From UBA1234 sp964400015 (GTDB taxonomy: Bacteria; Bacillota; Clostridia; TANB77; UBA1234): a DNA stretch of 38,012 nucleotides. The notes under the pieces are model-generated. The model searched no databases, was not told the DNA's origin, and saw only the letters and a program-made list of their open reading frames with translations. The position numbers were made by a program, and so were the translations under genes. The stretch spans positions 1 through 38,012 of the forward strand of contig CAYNRR010000012.1 in NCBI GenBank assembly GCA_964400015.1. Reading direction: 5' to 3'. This document shows, piece after piece, positions 37,405 through 38,012 of the stretch (the first letter of the stretch is position 1; the number at the start of each line of letters is the position of its first letter).

Positions 37405-38012
37405 TTAAATCACCTCTCAATCTCTCATACTCCTCCACTGTTATATTTAAAGCCATAATATCGTTAAAAACTTCTAAATCAAAATTAGGTAATTGAAACA
37501 ATGTCAATTTTTCTTCGTCTGTCAGTTGTTTCCACCATTCTTTACTTGATTTTGAATATTCAAACTCTTTCAAATATCCACCGCAACATTCTGCACTCGG
37601 ATATTTTTCTTTTTCTTTATCTGTCATATATTCAAAATCAATCCACTCACTTTTCTCCCTTCTTGCCAAAATATCATACGCTTCTGTGTCTCTCCATTCT
37701 TTAAACGACATATCCGTCGGCTTGTTGAACATTAGCATTCTAGGTTCTTCATTGCAAAAGACGCCTGCACTTCTATTTGTCTTGTTCCAGTCGCCTGTGT
37801 TATAGTCGCCTGTGTTCATGTCGCCTGTGTTCCAGTCGCCTGTGTTCCTGTCGCCTGTGTTCATGTCGCCTGTGTTCCAGTTGCCTGTGTTATAGTAGCC
37901 TGTGTTCCTGTTGCCTGTGTTCCTGTTGCCTGTGTTATAGTCGCCTGTGTTCCTGTTGCCTGTGTTCCTGTCGCCTGTGTTCATGTCGCCTGTGTTCCAG
38001 TTGCCTGTGTTA
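37394..38012 (-). CDS. Pentapeptide-repeat phage protein (5' end outside window)
   Basis: The frame runs from the stop at 37394 to the right edge without a certain start, so the gene is cut by the window. At least 15 repeats of N-T-G-x-x (NTGDR, NTGNW, NTGDM...) form the N-terminal part seen, the pattern of pentapeptide repeats that fold into a quadrilateral beta helix. After SAGVFCNEEP comes a globular C-terminal domain (MFNKPTDMSFKEWRDTEAYDIL, CCGGYLKEFEYSKSSKEWWKQL). Pentapeptide proteins can mimic DNA and block DNA-binding enzymes; whether this one does is unknown. Confidence 0.85.
   Translation of the reverse strand, partial: NTGNWNTGDMNTGDRNTGNRNTGDYNTGNRNTGNRNTGYYNTGNWNTGDMNTGDRNTGDWNTGDMNTGDYNTGDWNKTNRSAGVFCNEEPRMLMFNKPTDMSFKEWRDTEAYDILARREKSEWIDFEYMTDKEKEKYPSAECCGGYLKEFEYSKSSKEWWKQLTDEEKLTLFQLPNFDLEVFNDIMALNITVEEYERLRGDLSGR
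37790..38012. repeat. 15-bp tandem repeats within the pentapeptide gene
   Basis: The core GCCTGTGTT recurs every 15 bp, 15 times up to the window edge. Units differ mainly in the last codons (TTCCAG, TTCCTG, TTCATG, TTATAG and so on), so the repeat number can change without shifting the frame. Confidence 0.95.

Noticed and set aside
37790..38012. CRISPR array
   Set aside because: Units are 15 bp without unique spacers and read in one frame as pentapeptide repeats.

Overview
The window is AT-rich DNA with strong AGGAGG-type ribosome binding sites, ATG/GTG/TTG starts, TGA used as a stop, and sigma-A-like promoters. It also carries a perfect three-box array resembling Spo0A boxes and a SpoVK/CbbX-type ATPase. 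Together these point to a low-GC Firmicute, probably a Clostridia-like spore former. The species cannot be named from the sequence.

Layout. 1-360: a promoter and two tRNA genes (His, Gln). 346-1046: a compressed graveyard of phage sequence: an 80-bp copy of the start of a phage subtilase gene, a structured RNA (copy A), the 3' tail of a PBECR-type toxin domain, and a ribbon-helix-helix fragment. 1061-12707: cargo or chromosomal genes: a radical SAM enzyme; a GH13 alpha-amylase fused to a zinc alcohol dehydrogenase; two plus-strand genes including a duplicated Cys-rich peptide; a 1296-residue triple AAA+ protein; TraX; an AAA+ relic; and an AlbA_2/Schlafen-type regulator. 12889-14922: a small gene, a heavily frameshifted coiled-coil pseudogene, and a two-gene unit resembling a Panacea toxin-antitoxin pair. 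15046-38012: the late half of a siphovirus-type prophage, almost entirely on the minus strand and read right to left: pentapeptide-repeat protein and small early/middle genes, RinA/ArpU-like activator, two tiny ORFs, terminase, portal, MuF head protein with a C-terminal nuclease toxin, structured RNA (copy C), scaffold, capsid, connector genes, tail tube, Gp15-type chaperones, tape measure, baseplate/tip genes, holin-like genes, endolysin, subtilase. The replication/lysogeny half and integrase lie outside the window to the right.

Most interesting result. Directly after the MuF-PBECR gene (about 29946-30085) lies what looks like an autonomous small RNA gene. It has a TAGACA-17-TATAAT promoter inside the last codons of the toxin gene, a GC-rich fold with a 9-bp closing stem and two hairpins whose loops are complementary over 7 bp, and an intrinsic terminator. 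A second, strongly diverged copy (558-689) follows the remnant of another PBECR tail. It keeps the same promoter position, start site, domain order and a short AGAGATG motif, with compensatory changes in P1, P2 and P4. A toxin tip plus structured RNA that move together suggests an RNA antidote or regulatory RNA linked to capsid-delivered toxins; the function is inference.

Other notable points: a moron gene inside the tail operon preceded by three 10-bp-spaced Spo0A-like boxes; a possible membrane-effector Panacea pair; an unusual GH13-dehydrogenase fusion with a radical SAM partner; two strong terminators inside the late operon; and several single-event frameshifts (small membrane ORF, endolysin start, terL end, a Cys-cluster gene), which mean either early prophage decay or uncorrected sequencing indels.
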